Shown here: positions 53,183-63,382 of the stretch, piece by piece
How the letters are laid out: every line of letters begins with the position of its first letter
Numbering within the stretch: the first letter of the stretch is position 1
Source: Rhodococcus xishaensis
GTDB taxonomy: Bacteria > Actinomycetota > Actinomycetes > Mycobacteriales > Mycobacteriaceae
DNA length: 64,000 bases
Assembly (NCBI RefSeq): GCF_004011825.1
Contig: NZ_RKLO01000006.1
Location: forward strand, 1-64,000
Reading direction: 5' to 3'
The notes under the pieces: generated by a model
Told to the model about the DNA's origin: nothing
Database searches by the model: none
Seen by the model: only the letters and a program-made list of their open reading frames with translations
Made by a program: the position numbers and the translations under genes

Positions 53183-53981
53183 GCTGGGCACGTTCGGTGA
53201 GGAAGGCGAAGGCCAACCCCAGTCCGAGCCACAGCGCTGTCTGAGTCGCGAACGACGAGATGCGGAACTCCCACAGCAGCGTGGCGGGGAAGTCCTCACC
53301 GACCTCGTTGACGCCGGGTAGCGCAACGTAGCCGATCGCGACGACGAGGAGGAACGCTGCGATCGTTCCGATGACCCGGACGGACACCATCTGTTGGTCG
53401 GCGAGCCGTCGGACGACGTACACCGCAGCCGCGACCGCAGCCAGGCCGACGATTACCGAAGCTAGCCAAAGCAGGGTCCGCTCGTTCACCGTGTCCGGGT
53501 CGCCGACCGCCGGAGGGTTGGCCGGGTACTTGAAGAACGGCACGGCTTGGATTGCGAGCCAACCGCATCCGGCCACCACCGCGGCGAGCAGCGGCATGGG
53601 CAACGTGGTCCACCGGCGTGCGTAGTGCACGACGACCGCAAAGATCGCGCCGAGCGCCACCCCGGCGAGGCCGGTGGCGAGGAACAGGCCGGCGCGTTGT
53701 CCGGTGCGGCTGACGGTTGCGTCGCCGCCATGTGAATGGCCCCCGGATGCTTCCGTCTCGTCCGTGGCAGCCGCGGTGTGGTCGTGCGCCGCAGTCGAGC
53801 TCTCGGCGGCGTGATGATCCGGTGCTGCCCCCATTGACTCCTCGATTTCGATGGCCGCCTCTACGTGCGGCTCACCGAGCGTGAATGCGACGACGCCGCC
53901 CAGAAGGCCGGCGATCAGGCCTGCGAGCAGGCCGCGGAGGAGTAGCGTCTTCAGGCTTTCGGTGACTGTTGCTAGTGGCAC
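53166..53981 (-). CDS. cbtA: CbtA-family cobalt transport protein
   Basis: A 271-residue membrane protein with about 6-7 helices and a histidine-rich extracytoplasmic loop (DHHAAE, AHDHTAA, GGHSHGG) between helices 1 and 2, likely to collect metal ions. It corresponds to CbtA, the larger part of the two-component cobalt transporter found under B12 riboswitches. Its start overlaps cbtB by 10 bases. Transport of cobalt is inferred from the family and the riboswitch. Confidence 0.87.
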   Translation of the reverse strand: MPLATVTESLKTLLLRGLLAGLIAGLLGGVVAFTLGEPHVEAAIEIEESMGAAPDHHAAESSTAAHDHTAAATDETEASGGHSHGGDATVSRTGQRAGLFLATGLAGVALGAIFAVVVHYARRWTTLPMPLLAAVVAGCGWLAIQAVPFFKYPANPPAVGDPDTVNERTLLWLASVIVGLAAVAAAVYVVRRLADQQMVSVRVIGTIAAFLLVVAIGYVALPGVNEVGEDFPATLLWEFRISSFATQTALWLGLGLAFAFLTERAQRRAIR

Positions 53982-54166
53982 GGCAGGCCCAGCAGATGGC
54001 GACCGTCATGCATGAGCTCGTGCATGAACATGCCACTACGGGAGATTGCGCCCTGGTCGAATCCGACCAAGTAAAGGGCGACCATTGCGAGCAGTACCAC
54101 TGCCGCGGCGATGAGTGCGACAGCGGCCGACTCGGTCGACTTGTCGGGCGAATAGACGAATGCCAT
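53972..54166 (-). CDS. cbtB: CbtB cobalt transporter subunit
   Basis: A 64-residue single-helix protein. The C-terminal metal-binding signature reads MHELMHDGRHLLGLPCH, with five histidines and a cysteine. It is the small partner of CbtA and is translated first, right behind a cobalamin riboswitch. ATG 54166 follows aggaggc with good spacing. Confidence 0.9.
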   Translation of the reverse strand: MAFVYSPDKSTESAAVALIAAAVVLLAMVALYLVGFDQGAISRSGMFMHELMHDGRHLLGLPCH

Positions 54167-54197
54167 TGGTGCCTCCTGGGATTTCGCGTCCCGCTAG

Positions 54198-54335
54198 GTC
54201 CATGCGATGGCCGGGGTGTCTGGCTCTCGGGGGCAGCCCCCGAACACAGTGGCGCGACCGCTCCGGAATGGCACCGGATTACCGTCGATCCATCGCTCTG
54301 TCGAGCGAACTTTGGCACCCTTCAGGTCGTGGTGT
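54198..54335 (-). promoter_or_regulatory. Cobalamin (B12) riboswitch
   Basis: The minus strand carries the B12 aptamer elements in order: gacctgaagggtgcc, then ggtaatccggtgccattccg, then gcgccactgtg, and a B12-box-like gagccagacacc, ending about 30-40 bases before the cbtB ribosome site. High cobalamin should lower cbtBA expression. Boundaries are approximate. Confidence 0.85.
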
Positions 54336-54400
54336 CAATTGAGCGGTCAACATCGCCGCGAAATATCCGACGCTTCCGTTCCCTGTCGGGTCGGTGGAAA

Positions 54401-54715
54401 TCAGGCTTCGCCCGTCGCGGTCACGTCGAGCACCACCTCGAACTCGAGCAGCGACGCGCCGGAGGCGACGGGCTTGGCCCGTTCACCGGCGTGGGCCTCG
54501 CGGGCCGGCCCGCTCACCCACGCCTGGAACGCCTCCTCGGATTCCCACTGCGTCACAACGAAGTAGCGGTCATCGCCCTTCACCGGACGCAGGAGCTGGA
54601 ACCCGAGGAATCCGGGGGAGTTCTCGACCGCGTGTGCGCGATTGGCGAACCGCTTCTCGAGTTCGGGGCCCGCGCCCTCGGGAACCTCGATTGCGTTGAT
54701 CTTCACGACTGCCAT
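54401..54715 (-). CDS. mhuD: Heme-degrading monooxygenase MhuD
   Basis: A 104-residue IsdG-type ferredoxin-like enzyme very close to M. tuberculosis MhuD (Rv3592). The key residues are present: Asn7 (KINAIE), Arg26, Trp66 and the heme-ligand His75 (REAHAGE). It opens heme to mycobilin and frees iron in the cytosol. It is divergent from the alpha/beta hydrolase gene, as in mycobacteria, and lies upstream of cbtBA on the same strand; the B12 riboswitch separates the two. Confidence 0.95.
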   Translation of the reverse strand: MAVVKINAIEVPEGAGPELEKRFANRAHAVENSPGFLGFQLLRPVKGDDRYFVVTQWESEEAFQAWVSGPAREAHAGERAKPVASGASLLEFEVVLDVTATGEA

Positions 54716-54780
54716 GGATGTGAGAGTACTCCTGGGATGCGTGTTCTCCGGGGTGCGCGTGTTCGGCTACCGTCGATTCC

Positions 54781-55518
54781 GTGTTGCACGACGAGGGTGG
54801 GACCGGACGACCGATACTGCTGCTGCACGGGTTGATGGGGAGCGCACGGACGTGGTCGCGGCACGTGTCGTGGCTGCGTGAACACGGCCGCGTCTACACG
54901 TTCGACGCGGCTGGACACGGGCGGCCGATCGACAGTCTTCCGACGACCGAGCTGTTCGTCGAAGACCTCGCTGAGGCGCTCGACGGGCTCGACGAGCCGC
55001 TCGCCGTGATCGGGCACTCAATGGGTGCCCTGCACGCGTGGTGTTTCGCGGCCGCCTATCCGGACCGGGTCCGGGCACTCGTGCTCGAGGACATGGCACC
55101 CGACTTCCGCGGTCGCACCGCAGAGGACTGGGCAGCAATGATTTCCGCTTGGCCGCAGCCGTTTCCCACCGAGGAGTCGGTACTCGAGTACTTCGGTGAG
55201 GTTGCCGGTCGCTACTTCCTCGACTCGTTCGAACAGCGCGCCGACGGCTGGTACCTGCACGGCGACGTCGAGACGTTCCGCGACATCTCGGAGGAGTGGG
55301 GAACCCGCGACTTCTGGGCACAGTGGGACGCCGTCCGCGCGCCTGCGCTGCTCATCGAAGGCGAGTTCACGATCACCCCGGAGGGGCAGATGCGCCGCAT
55401 GCTCGAAGGCCACGACGCCCGCTACGTGTGGGTGGCCCAGGCCGGGCATCTCGTCCACGACGACCAGCCCGAGCGGTACCGCGACGCTGTCGAGGAGTTC
55501 CTCGAATCCCTCGAATGA
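54781..55518 (+). CDS. Alpha/beta hydrolase
   Basis: A 245-residue hydrolase. The oxyanion segment is LLLHGLMGSARTW, the nucleophile elbow is GHSMGALHAW (serine near residue 81), and the catalytic histidine is in VAQAGHLVHDDQP. It matches the position of Rv3591c beside mhuD. The substrate is unknown. GTG 54781 has no ribosome site; ggctaccgt 8-16 bases upstream may be a -10 for a leaderless transcript. Confidence 0.88.
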   Translation: MLHDEGGTGRPILLLHGLMGSARTWSRHVSWLREHGRVYTFDAAGHGRPIDSLPTTELFVEDLAEALDGLDEPLAVIGHSMGALHAWCFAAAYPDRVRALVLEDMAPDFRGRTAEDWAAMISAWPQPFPTEESVLEYFGEVAGRYFLDSFEQRADGWYLHGDVETFRDISEEWGTRDFWAQWDAVRAPALLIEGEFTITPEGQMRRMLEGHDARYVWVAQAGHLVHDDQPERYRDAVEEFLESLE

Positions 55519-55544
55519 CGGGCGCCTCTCTCGAATGACTGGCG

Positions 55545-56429
55545 TCAGCTGCCTTCTCCGGCGAGTGCGAACAGGCCGTCCTCGGTCTGCTCGATCAACC
55601 CGTCGACCAGCAGTGAGTCCAGTGCCCGGTCCCGCTGGCCGGGGTCGCTGAGCCACACGAGGTCGAGCCGTTCGCGCTCGACGGGGTGTTTGCTGCCTCG
55701 CAGCACATCCAGGAGCTTCCCGCGGACTTGACGATCGGTTCCGGCGAACTTCTGCACCTTGCGCGGCTCACCCACGAACGCGGGTCGGCCCGCCTCCACC
55801 CAGGCGCAGCGAGTCAGCGGGCAACCGTCGCAGTCCGGGGTCCGGGCGGTGCAGACAGTCGCCCCGAGTTCCATCAACGCCGCCGAGAATCGGGCCGCCC
55901 GCTCCCGGGTGCGAGGAAGCAGCGCGTCGACGTCGGCCATGTCGCGCTTGGCCGAAGGGTTGCCCTGATCGGCACGGCCGTGGACGGCGCGGGCGACGAC
56001 ACGTCGAACATTGGTATCCACCACGGGGACTCGCTGCCCATACGCGAAGCATGCGACCGCGCGGGCGGTGTAGTCGCCGATGCCGGGCAGGCGGAGCAGC
56101 ACGTCGATGTCGGTCGGGACCTCGTCACCGTGCTCGGCGGCCAGCACCGCCGCGCACTCGTGTAGGCGCAGGGCGCGTCGCGGGTACCCCAGTTTGCCCC
56201 AAGCCCGTAGGACGTCGGCCTGGCTCGACGCTGCCATCAGTGACGGCACCGGCCAGCGGCGCACCCAATCTCCCCAGACCGGGGCGACGCGGGCGACGGG
56301 GGTCTGTTGCAGCATGACTTCGCTCATCAGGATCTGCCAAGCCGTCACACCCTCGCGGCGCCACGGCAGATCCCTGGCCTGCTCCTCGTACCACGGAAGC
56401 AGCGCCGAACTGTCCACCGACATCGACAC
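55545..56429 (-). CDS. mutY: A/G-specific adenine DNA glycosylase
   Basis: A 294-residue HhH-GPD glycosylase. Helix-hairpin-helix LLRLPGIGDYTARAVACFAY with the catalytic aspartate in VPVVDTNVRRV, and a 4Fe-4S cluster site CTARTPDCDGCPLTRC (C-x6-C-x2-C-x5-C). It removes adenine mispaired with 8-oxoguanine. GTG 56429 was taken because of GGAAGGG upstream; ATG 56423 and ATG 56447 are possible. It is divergent from canB. Confidence 0.95.
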   Translation of the reverse strand: MSMSVDSSALLPWYEEQARDLPWRREGVTAWQILMSEVMLQQTPVARVAPVWGDWVRRWPVPSLMAASSQADVLRAWGKLGYPRRALRLHECAAVLAAEHGDEVPTDIDVLLRLPGIGDYTARAVACFAYGQRVPVVDTNVRRVVARAVHGRADQGNPSAKRDMADVDALLPRTRERAARFSAALMELGATVCTARTPDCDGCPLTRCAWVEAGRPAFVGEPRKVQKFAGTDRQVRGKLLDVLRGSKHPVERERLDLVWLSDPGQRDRALDSLLVDGLIEQTEDGLFALAGEGS

Positions 56430-56521
56430 GCTCACCCTTCCCTGCATCCGGCACGGGCATGCGCCGCCCGATTTGCGGTGTCCGACGAGACGGCGAAGGC
56501 CTGGGCGTGCACAATTGCCCC

Positions 56522-57148
56522 ATGCCTGATTCCAACCCGATCTCCGCTTGGAAAGCCCTCAAGCAGGGTAACGAGCGTTTCGTCAGTGGTACCCCGCTGC
56601 ACCCGAGCCAGGGTAGCGCCGACCGCGCGAAGCTGGTCGACGGCCAGCACCCGACTGCCGCGGTCTTCGGCTGCGGCGACTCCCGAACCGCAGCCGAGAT
56701 CATCTTCGACCAGGGTCTCGGCGACATGTTCGTCGTCCGTACCGCCGGTCACGTGATCGACAGCGCGGTACTCGGTTCCCTCGAGTACGCCGTCGGAGTC
56801 CTAGGCGTCCCGCTGGTCGTCGTGTTCGGTCACGAAAGCTGCGGCGCCGTCAAGGCAACGATCGACGCACTCGACAACGGAACCGTCCCACCCGGCTTCA
56901 TCCGTGACGTCGTCGAGCGCGTCTCGCCGTCGATCCTGGCGGGCCGTCGCGAGGGTCTTACAACCGTCGACGAACTCGAAGGCCGGCACGTCGTAGAGAC
57001 CGGTTCGCTGCTGATGCAGCGGTCGCGGATCATCTCTGAGGCAGTCGAGGCCGGCAGGTGCGCGATCGTGGGCGTCACCTACAAGTTGGCCGACGGCGAT
57101 ATCAAGCTGCAGAGCACCGTCGGCGACGTCGGCGACGGGGTCGGCTGA
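56522..57148 (+). CDS. canB: Beta-class carbonic anhydrase
   Basis: A 208-residue enzyme that interconverts CO2 and bicarbonate. Zinc ligands are Cys51 (FGCGDSR, with Asp53), His104 and Cys107 (GHESCGA). The layout matches mycobacterial CanB (Rv3588c) next to mutY. ATG 56522 has no ribosome site; a cacaat element upstream suggests a leaderless mRNA. A 13-bp inverted repeat follows the gene. Confidence 0.95.
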   Translation: MPDSNPISAWKALKQGNERFVSGTPLHPSQGSADRAKLVDGQHPTAAVFGCGDSRTAAEIIFDQGLGDMFVVRTAGHVIDSAVLGSLEYAVGVLGVPLVVVFGHESCGAVKATIDALDNGTVPPGFIRDVVERVSPSILAGRREGLTTVDELEGRHVVETGSLLMQRSRIISEAVEAGRCAIVGVTYKLADGDIKLQSTVGDVGDGVG

Positions 57149-57186
57149 GCCCCCGCCGTCTGGGCGCCCGGCCACCCGAGTCGAAC

Positions 57187-57249
57187 CGTGTCGCCCGGCC
57201 GCACCGAGTCGAAGCTGACCGTGCGAGCCGGGCGACACGCCGGGACCCC
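57187..57249 (+). terminator. Inverted repeat after canB
   Basis: Arms cgtgtcgcccggc (57187-57199) and gccgggcgacacg (57237-57249) are perfectly complementary; inner arms gcac/gtgc also pair. It lies between canB and the next gene and is a candidate terminator or attenuator. Confidence 0.55.
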
Positions 57250-57287
57250 TGAGGCAAGCGCCAGTGGTATGGAACTACCGTTGATTC

Positions 57288-57929
57288 GTGTTTCAACCGA
57301 CCGGCCCGCTGCCCCCCGAGGTCTACTGGCGTCGGCGCCTGGTCGCTCTCGGCGTGCTCGTCGTGGTGATCGCGCTGATCGTCTGGATCATCTCAGCAGT
57401 CACCGGCGGGGGCTCCTCGGAACCGGCGGCTGCGGCTGACACAGCCGAACCCACCGAGGCCAGTACCCCGACCGAGTCATCGGATGCGACGGAGGCTTCG
57501 GAGGCCGCCGCTCCCGAACCAATAGATGCCGCGCCCGTCTACTGCGAGGACCAGTCCTTGGCGATCAAGGCGACACCCGACCTGCCCCAGTACTCGGTAG
57601 GCCAGGAGCCAAGCTTCACAATCGCGATCACCAACATCGGCACCGCCAAGTGTGAACGCGACCTCGGTTCGGGTCTGCAACAGGTGCTCGTGTACACCCT
57701 CGACGGGAACGAGCGGTTGTGGTCGAACACCGACTGCTACCCGTACGGCGAGCCGGGGGTGGAGGTCCTCGAGCCGGGTGGGCAGAGGTTCTTCACGATC
57801 AGGTGGTCGGGTACGACGTCGGACCCGGGCTGCCTTACTACGCGCAACCAGGTTCAACCCGGCGCCTACACACTGGTCGCCCAGCTTGGTGAGCTGCGCA
57901 GTTCCCCGGAGCCCTTCAACCTCGTCTGA
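57288..57929 (+). CDS. Membrane-anchored extracellular protein (Rv3587c-like)
   Basis: A 213-residue protein with one membrane helix (about 18-38), a Thr/Glu/Ala-rich linker (about 48-80) and an extracytoplasmic beta-type domain with four cysteines (VYCEDQ, AKCERD, TDCYPY, PGCLTT) that probably form two disulfides. Its position between canB and disA matches Rv3587c. Function unknown. GTG 57288. Confidence 0.8.
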   Translation: MFQPTGPLPPEVYWRRRLVALGVLVVVIALIVWIISAVTGGGSSEPAAAADTAEPTEASTPTESSDATEASEAAAPEPIDAAPVYCEDQSLAIKATPDLPQYSVGQEPSFTIAITNIGTAKCERDLGSGLQQVLVYTLDGNERLWSNTDCYPYGEPGVEVLEPGGQRFFTIRWSGTTSDPGCLTTRNQVQPGAYTLVAQLGELRSSPEPFNLV

Positions 57930-57946
57930 CGATCGGCTCGGGTTCG

Positions 57947-59032
57947 CTACTCGTAGGGGCCGGTGATCGAAGCCTCCGCGAGACGGGAGAGCCCCTCGCG
58001 GATGTGCCGCGCCCAAAGACCCCCGATGCCGTCCACCGACTGCAGGTCCGCGGAGGTGGCTGCGAGCAACGCTTGCAGTGTGCCGAACGAGCTCACCAGC
58101 CGGTTGATCTGCACGAACTGCAGTCGCGGAACCCGGGTCAGGATCCGGTAGCCGCGGGGGCTCATCGGTGCGTCGAGCGCCTCGATGGTGTCGGGGTATC
58201 CGAACGTGCTTGCCAGGATCGTCAGGTTCAGCAGGTCGACGTCGGTGAGCTTGTCGAGCGAGGTGAGGGTGTTCTCGACCGCCTCCGTCGCCGCCGGCTC
58301 GGGCCCCGCCAGGTAGTCGCGAACCATGAGGTTGCGGACAGCGTCGTTGTCGCCGACCAGTTCTTCGCGCTGCAACGCTAGCTGCCGACCGTCGGTGCCG
58401 AGCTCGAGCACGTCCTGCTCGATCTCGGCGGACGTGCGCCGCACCATCTCGAGCCGCTGCACGACGGTGAGCGCGTCACGCAGCGTCACGAAGTCCTCGA
58501 TCTCGACGACCGAGAGCCGTCGCGTCTCCTCGTCGAGGCGCGCCTTGTACCGCTCGAGCGTCGCAACGGCCTGGTTCGCCCGCGACAGGATGGTTTCCGA
58601 CGGCTTGATGACGTGACGGATCCCCCTGACGTACACACTCACGATGCTCATCGACTGGCTCACCGACACGACCGGGTAGCCGGTCTGGATCGCCGTGCGT
58701 TCGGCGGCACGGTGTCGGGTGCCGGACTCCACGGTCGGGATCTTGTGGTCGGGCACCAACTGCACATTGGCGCGCAGGATGCGGGTGCCATCGGTAGAGA
58801 GCACGACGGCACCGTCCATCTTGGACAACTCGCGCAGACGGGTCGGCGCGAACTCGACGTTCAGCTCGAATCCGCCGTCGCACAGGGCTTCTACCTGTTC
58901 GTCGTACCCGAGGACGATCAGTGCACCCGTGCGGCCACGGAGGATGCGTTCGAGCGCGTCACGCAGGCTGGTTCCGGGAGCTAGGCGGGCGATGGTGCCG
59001 CGGAGCACAGCCTCTGGCGTGGCATCGTTCAT
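57947..59032 (-). CDS. disA: DNA integrity scanning protein, c-di-AMP synthase
   Basis: A 361-residue diadenylate cyclase. The DAC domain has DGA (73-75, KMDGAVVL) and RHR (106-108, [11 protein letters not shown]). A helical spine follows, and the C terminus carries helix-hairpin-helix motifs ([17 protein letters not shown]) that bind branched DNA. It makes c-di-AMP, which in other bacteria controls potassium and osmolyte transport. The radA gene lies further along on the same strand, as in many Gram-positives. Confidence 0.96.
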   Translation of the reverse strand: MNDATPEAVLRGTIARLAPGTSLRDALERILRGRTGALIVLGYDEQVEALCDGGFELNVEFAPTRLRELSKMDGAVVLSTDGTRILRANVQLVPDHKIPTVESGTRHRAAERTAIQTGYPVVSVSQSMSIVSVYVRGIRHVIKPSETILSRANQAVATLERYKARLDEETRRLSVVEIEDFVTLRDALTVVQRLEMVRRTSAEIEQDVLELGTDGRQLALQREELVGDNDAVRNLMVRDYLAGPEPAATEAVENTLTSLDKLTDVDLLNLTILASTFGYPDTIEALDAPMSPRGYRILTRVPRLQFVQINRLVSSFGTLQALLAATSADLQSVDGIGGLWARHIREGLSRLAEASITGPYE

Positions 59033-59168
59033 CGCGGGATCCCCCTGGTGCGGTTGTGCTTGGCAGTCTGCACTTCGAATTCGATCCGCGTGATCCGACT
59101 GAGTTCGACGTCACATCTGGCCGAGCCGTGTTCGGGCCGCGGTCTGGACGGCTCTACATTACCTAGTT

Positions 59169-59729
59169 GTGAGCAGTACTTGGACCTTGCCCGATGACCT
59201 CGTCAAGCCGGAAGTGCCGGACTTTTTCCCGGCTCCCGGCGACCCGCTACCCCAGCACTGGTCGAAGTGTTTCGGTTGCGGTGACGACCAGCCCGCCGGC
59301 ATGGCGATGAGCTTCACCGCCGGCGAGAACTGCTCCGTGACGGGTCGACTGGAGGTCGCCAAGCGATACCAGGGCGGTCCGGGCGTGATCCACGGCGGCA
59401 TTCTCTCGTCCGCGTTCGACGAGGTGCAGGGCACGGCGTGCATGATTCTCGCCGTCCCGGTCGTGACCGCACACCTCGAGGTCGACTTCGCCCGTCCCAT
59501 CCCGCTCGGCGCGGTGCTCGAGTTCCGGGCGCGTCTCGAAGGCACGGTCCGCCGCAAGGTGTACACCTCCTCGGAGGCGTACATCGTCGAGGGGCCAGGC
59601 GCCGACCCCAACACCCCGGTCGCGACGTCACGGGGCCTGTTCCTGACGGTCTCGTCCGAGCACTTCGCGCCGACCGCGGCTTTCGTCGACGGGGTCCCGA
59701 CGTCGCCGTTCGAAACCTCCGCGGTCTGA
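59169..59729 (+). CDS. PaaI/hotdog-family thioesterase
   Basis: A 186-residue hotdog-fold protein. The N-terminal CFGCGDDQPAG segment and the helix region VIHGGILSSAFDEVQGTA, with the likely catalytic residue, are typical of acyl-CoA thioesterases; substrate unknown. GTG 59169 has TACATT about 10 bases upstream and no ribosome site, suggesting a leaderless mRNA. It is divergent from disA and convergent with radA. Confidence 0.85.
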   Translation: MSSTWTLPDDLVKPEVPDFFPAPGDPLPQHWSKCFGCGDDQPAGMAMSFTAGENCSVTGRLEVAKRYQGGPGVIHGGILSSAFDEVQGTACMILAVPVVTAHLEVDFARPIPLGAVLEFRARLEGTVRRKVYTSSEAYIVEGPGADPNTPVATSRGLFLTVSSEHFAPTAAFVDGVPTSPFETSAV

Positions 59730-59732
59730 TAT

Positions 59733-61121
59733 TCAGCGAAGGCGCAACGCTCGCAAGGCGTCACCTACGTTCGAGACTTCGACGGGGCGGATGCCCTTCG
59801 GGAGGTCTCCGGAATCGACGGGTACCACCGCGCGGGTGAATCCCATCCGCGCGGCCTCCGCGAGCCTGCGGCCGACACCGGTGACTCGGCGGACTTCGCC
59901 GGCCAGTCCCACCTCGCCGAGCACGATCGTGCCGGCGGGGATCGGCCGGTCCTTGCCGGCCGAGGCGACCGCGATGGCCAGCGCGAGGTCACACGACGGG
60001 TCGGTCATCCGCATCCCGCCGACGGTCGCGGCGTAGACCTCCCGGTCGGACAGCTTGATGCCGTGGCGTCGTTCCAAGACCGCCAACACCATCGACACCC
60101 GGGCCGAGTCGAGCCCACTCACTGCGCGACGGGGCGAAGGGTTGTGGGTGGGGGCGACCAGCGCCTGTACCTCGCCGAGCAGCGGACGTTTCCCGTCCAT
60201 CGTGACGGTGACAGCGGTGCCGGACACCTCGTCGGCTTGATGATGGAGAAAGAGTCCGGACGGGTCGCTGACTCCGGCGATGCCGTCCTCGCGTAGTTCG
60301 AAGCAGCCCACCTCGTCGGCCGCGCCGAACCGGTTCTTGATGCCGCGGATCATCCGAAGCGTTGAGTGCCGGTCGCCCTCGAAGTGCAGCACGACGTCCA
60401 CGAGATGTTCGAGCGAGCGAGGGCCGGCGACCGCGCCGTCCTTGGTGACATGGCCGATCAGCAACACGGGAATGCCGCTGGCCTTCGCGAGCGACGTCAG
60501 CGCACTGGTAATGGCCCGCACCTGCGTAACGCCGCCGACGACGCCCTCGACGTCGGCGGCGAGCATCGTCTGCACCGAGTCGACGATCAGCAGTGTGGGG
60601 CGGACCTGCTCGATGTGGCCCAGTACCGTCGCGAGATCGGATTCGGCCGCAAGGTATACCCGCTCATGCACCGCGCCGGTGCGATCCGCCCGCAGTCGTA
60701 CCTGACCGGCCGACTCCTCGCCGGTCACGTACAGAGCTCGGTCGTCGGGCCCACGCGACGCCCACCGGCGGACGACCTCGAGCAGCAATGTCGACTTCCC
60801 GACGCCGGGCTCACCGGCGAGCAGCACCACCGAACCGGGGACGACGCCACCACCGAGCACCCGATCGAGTTCGTCGACACCAGTGGGCTTGGCGCGGGTG
60901 GCCGTGCCGTCGATCTCGGTAATCGGCGCCGCTGGTGTGGTCGGCAAGAGCGCCGCGGCGCCGCTGCGGGCCAGCGAAACGCCGGGACGGGCCGCCACCG
61001 CCGCGAGAGCGGGCGCCTCGTCCATCGAACCCCAGGTGCCGCACTCGGGGCAGCGGCCCACCCACTTCGCGACCGTGTGCTGGCATGACGAACACCGGAA
61101 GCTCGACTTCGCTCTTGCCAC
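59733..61121 (-). CDS. radA: DNA repair protein RadA
   Basis: A 462-residue RecA-like repair helicase. Zinc ligands Cys10, Cys13, Cys24 and Cys27 are at the N terminus, Walker A is GEPGVGKST near residue 103, the KNRFG motif is in [13 protein letters not shown], and the C-terminal Lon-like domain includes [14 protein letters not shown]. It drives branch migration in recombination. Its stop lies 3 bases from the convergent thioesterase gene. Confidence 0.96.
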   Translation of the reverse strand: MARAKSSFRCSSCQHTVAKWVGRCPECGTWGSMDEAPALAAVAARPGVSLARSGAAALLPTTPAAPITEIDGTATRAKPTGVDELDRVLGGGVVPGSVVLLAGEPGVGKSTLLLEVVRRWASRGPDDRALYVTGEESAGQVRLRADRTGAVHERVYLAAESDLATVLGHIEQVRPTLLIVDSVQTMLAADVEGVVGGVTQVRAITSALTSLAKASGIPVLLIGHVTKDGAVAGPRSLEHLVDVVLHFEGDRHSTLRMIRGIKNRFGAADEVGCFELREDGIAGVSDPSGLFLHHQADEVSGTAVTVTMDGKRPLLGEVQALVAPTHNPSPRRAVSGLDSARVSMVLAVLERRHGIKLSDREVYAATVGGMRMTDPSCDLALAIAVASAGKDRPIPAGTIVLGEVGLAGEVRRVTGVGRRLAEAARMGFTRAVVPVDSGDLPKGIRPVEVSNVGDALRALRLR

Positions 61122-61196
61122 GCCGGCAGCCTAGTGGGATCACCCGACACCAGACGGTATCCACGCCCGCTCGGTTCTGAAGGCAACCCGACGAAA

Positions 61197-61235
61197 CAGA
61201 TGATCCCAGGTGACAGAGTCACCTGGGATCATCTG
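61197..61235 (-). terminator. Terminator of the lpqE-like gene
   Basis: A perfect 17-bp stem (61197-61213 with 61219-61235) with a 5-base loop is followed on the minus strand by tttcg. It lies directly downstream of the lpqE-like gene and upstream of radA. Confidence 0.85.
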
Positions 61236-61276
61236 GAAGCGCTGCGGAGAATCCAGGCTGCGGAGAATTCAGTGGG

Positions 61277-61879
61277 TCAGTGGGCACCTTCGGTCACCAC
61301 GTCGGGGGACAACTCCGACTCGTGACGCTCGGTGGTGGGGCCGGCATCGACCGGAACCTGCACGACGACGTCGCCGGCGTTCTGGAACGTGAAGGTCACC
61401 GGGAAGGTCAGGCCCGGTCGGACGCCCTCCGTGATGTCTTCGAGGGTGACGTCGATCAGGCTCAGGGTCTCGGGGGCCTCCTCGGGAACCGTGATGTCCG
61501 GATTGCCAGCACCGAGGGAGGTCTGGGGCCTGATCTCGAGGGTGCCGTCGAGCTCGTCGACGGTGACGGAACCGGCGAAGTCGGTCTGGATGGCCGTCAG
61601 CTGGTCGGTCTGGTGCTCGCTGAGGTTGATTGCGGTGAACGCGAGCTGGACGTCGCCGCCGGGCTCGAGGCTGTACTCCTCGGAGTTGGGGTAGACGACG
61701 TGCACGTTGCGCAGTGCGATGTTGTCGGCATCGGCCTTGTTGCCGTTCACGGCTGCGACCTGGGTGGCCGTCTGAGAGATCTGACCTGCGCCGCACGCGG
61801 ACAGCACCAGCGTCGCGCCGGCAGCGAGAGCGACGGCGGTGGCGACTCGACGAGTAGGCGACGCCTTGAGAGCAGTCAC
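61277..61879 (-). CDS. lpqE: LpqE-like lipoprotein
   Basis: A 200-residue exported lipoprotein: signal peptide with lipobox LSAC (acylated cysteine near residue 29), then a beta-rich domain. It occupies the position of M. tuberculosis LpqE (Rv3584) between radA and carD. Function unknown. GTG 61879 was chosen because of a GGAGG ribosome site; an upstream ATG at 61912 is in frame. Confidence 0.87.
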   Translation of the reverse strand: MTALKASPTRRVATAVALAAGATLVLSACGAGQISQTATQVAAVNGNKADADNIALRNVHVVYPNSEEYSLEPGGDVQLAFTAINLSEHQTDQLTAIQTDFAGSVTVDELDGTLEIRPQTSLGAGNPDITVPEEAPETLSLIDVTLEDITEGVRPGLTFPVTFTFQNAGDVVVQVPVDAGPTTERHESELSPDVVTEGAH

Positions 61880-62143
61880 GGGTTGTCCTCCATGGGTCAG
61901 TTTCACATCCACTAGGCAGAGTAGTAGTCAGCCTCGACCGGTAGTTCGGTGGGTACTCGTAACGACCTCGTGACGGGTCCACAGCAGAGCCTGCGTCGGT
62001 CCCCGAAGGTGCCCAGGCGTTCCCGATCCGGCACTTCGGACGGTCGGAAATGCACGATTGAGGCCTCCTGTCAAGCCCTAAGATCAGGCAAGGAAGCCCC
62101 TGACCTGCACCGTTGATGAGCCGATCCTTTGGTCACGTGTTAA

Positions 62144-62662
<519 letters not shown>

Positions 62663-62664
62663 CG

Positions 62665-63339
62665 GTGAGCGAGAATCGAGGGCCGGTCGTTGCACTGGTC
62701 CCGGCCGCCGGACGCGGAGTTCGGCTTGGTGAATCGATTCCGAAAGCCTTCGTCGAACTGGCCGGTCGAAGCATGCTTTGTCGGGCCGTCGACGGCCTGC
62801 TCGAATCCGGGGTCGTGGACACGGTCGTAGTGATCGTGCCCGAGGAACTGGTCGATCGTGCGCGGGCGGATCTACCCGACAGCGTTGTGGTCGTCGCCGG
62901 CGGGGATGAGCGGGCCGATTCGGTTCGCGCCGGACTCGCTGCGGCGACCGACGCCGAACTAGTGCTGGTGCACGACGCGGCTCGAGCGCTCACGCCACCG
63001 TCGCTGATCGCGCGTGTCGTCGCCGAACTGCACGCGGGCCGCACCGCGGTGATCCCGGTGCTGCCGGTCAGCGACACCATCAAGACGGTCGACGTGCTCG
63101 GCACCGTAACGGGCACACCACCGCGTTCGGAGCTGCGAGCGGTCCAGACGCCGCAGGGCTTCGACGCGAACCTACTCCGCCGCGCCTACCGCGACGTCGA
63201 CGGTGACGCGACCGACGACGCGGGACTTGTCGAACGGCTGGGCGAGCGGGTACGCACCATCGTCGGTGAACCCCAGGCATTCAAGATCACGACACCGTGG
63301 GATCTCGCTTTGGCCCGGGCTCTGCTCGGGCAGGCCTGA
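62665..63339 (+). CDS. ispD: 2-C-methyl-D-erythritol 4-phosphate cytidylyltransferase
   Basis: A 224-residue nucleotidyltransferase of the MEP isoprenoid pathway. CTP-binding signature is [19 protein letters not shown], and [16 protein letters not shown] is the family segment. It activates methylerythritol phosphate to CDP-ME. GTG 62665 follows carD directly. ispF lies 43 bases downstream, so carD-ispD-ispF form one unit. Confidence 0.96.
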   Translation: MSENRGPVVALVPAAGRGVRLGESIPKAFVELAGRSMLCRAVDGLLESGVVDTVVVIVPEELVDRARADLPDSVVVVAGGDERADSVRAGLAAATDAELVLVHDAARALTPPSLIARVVAELHAGRTAVIPVLPVSDTIKTVDVLGTVTGTPPRSELRAVQTPQGFDANLLRRAYRDVDGDATDDAGLVERLGERVRTIVGEPQAFKITTPWDLALARALLGQA

Positions 63340-63382
63340 ACCGCGAAACTCCGGGCAGTCCTCGAGCAAGGGAGCTTCACGC

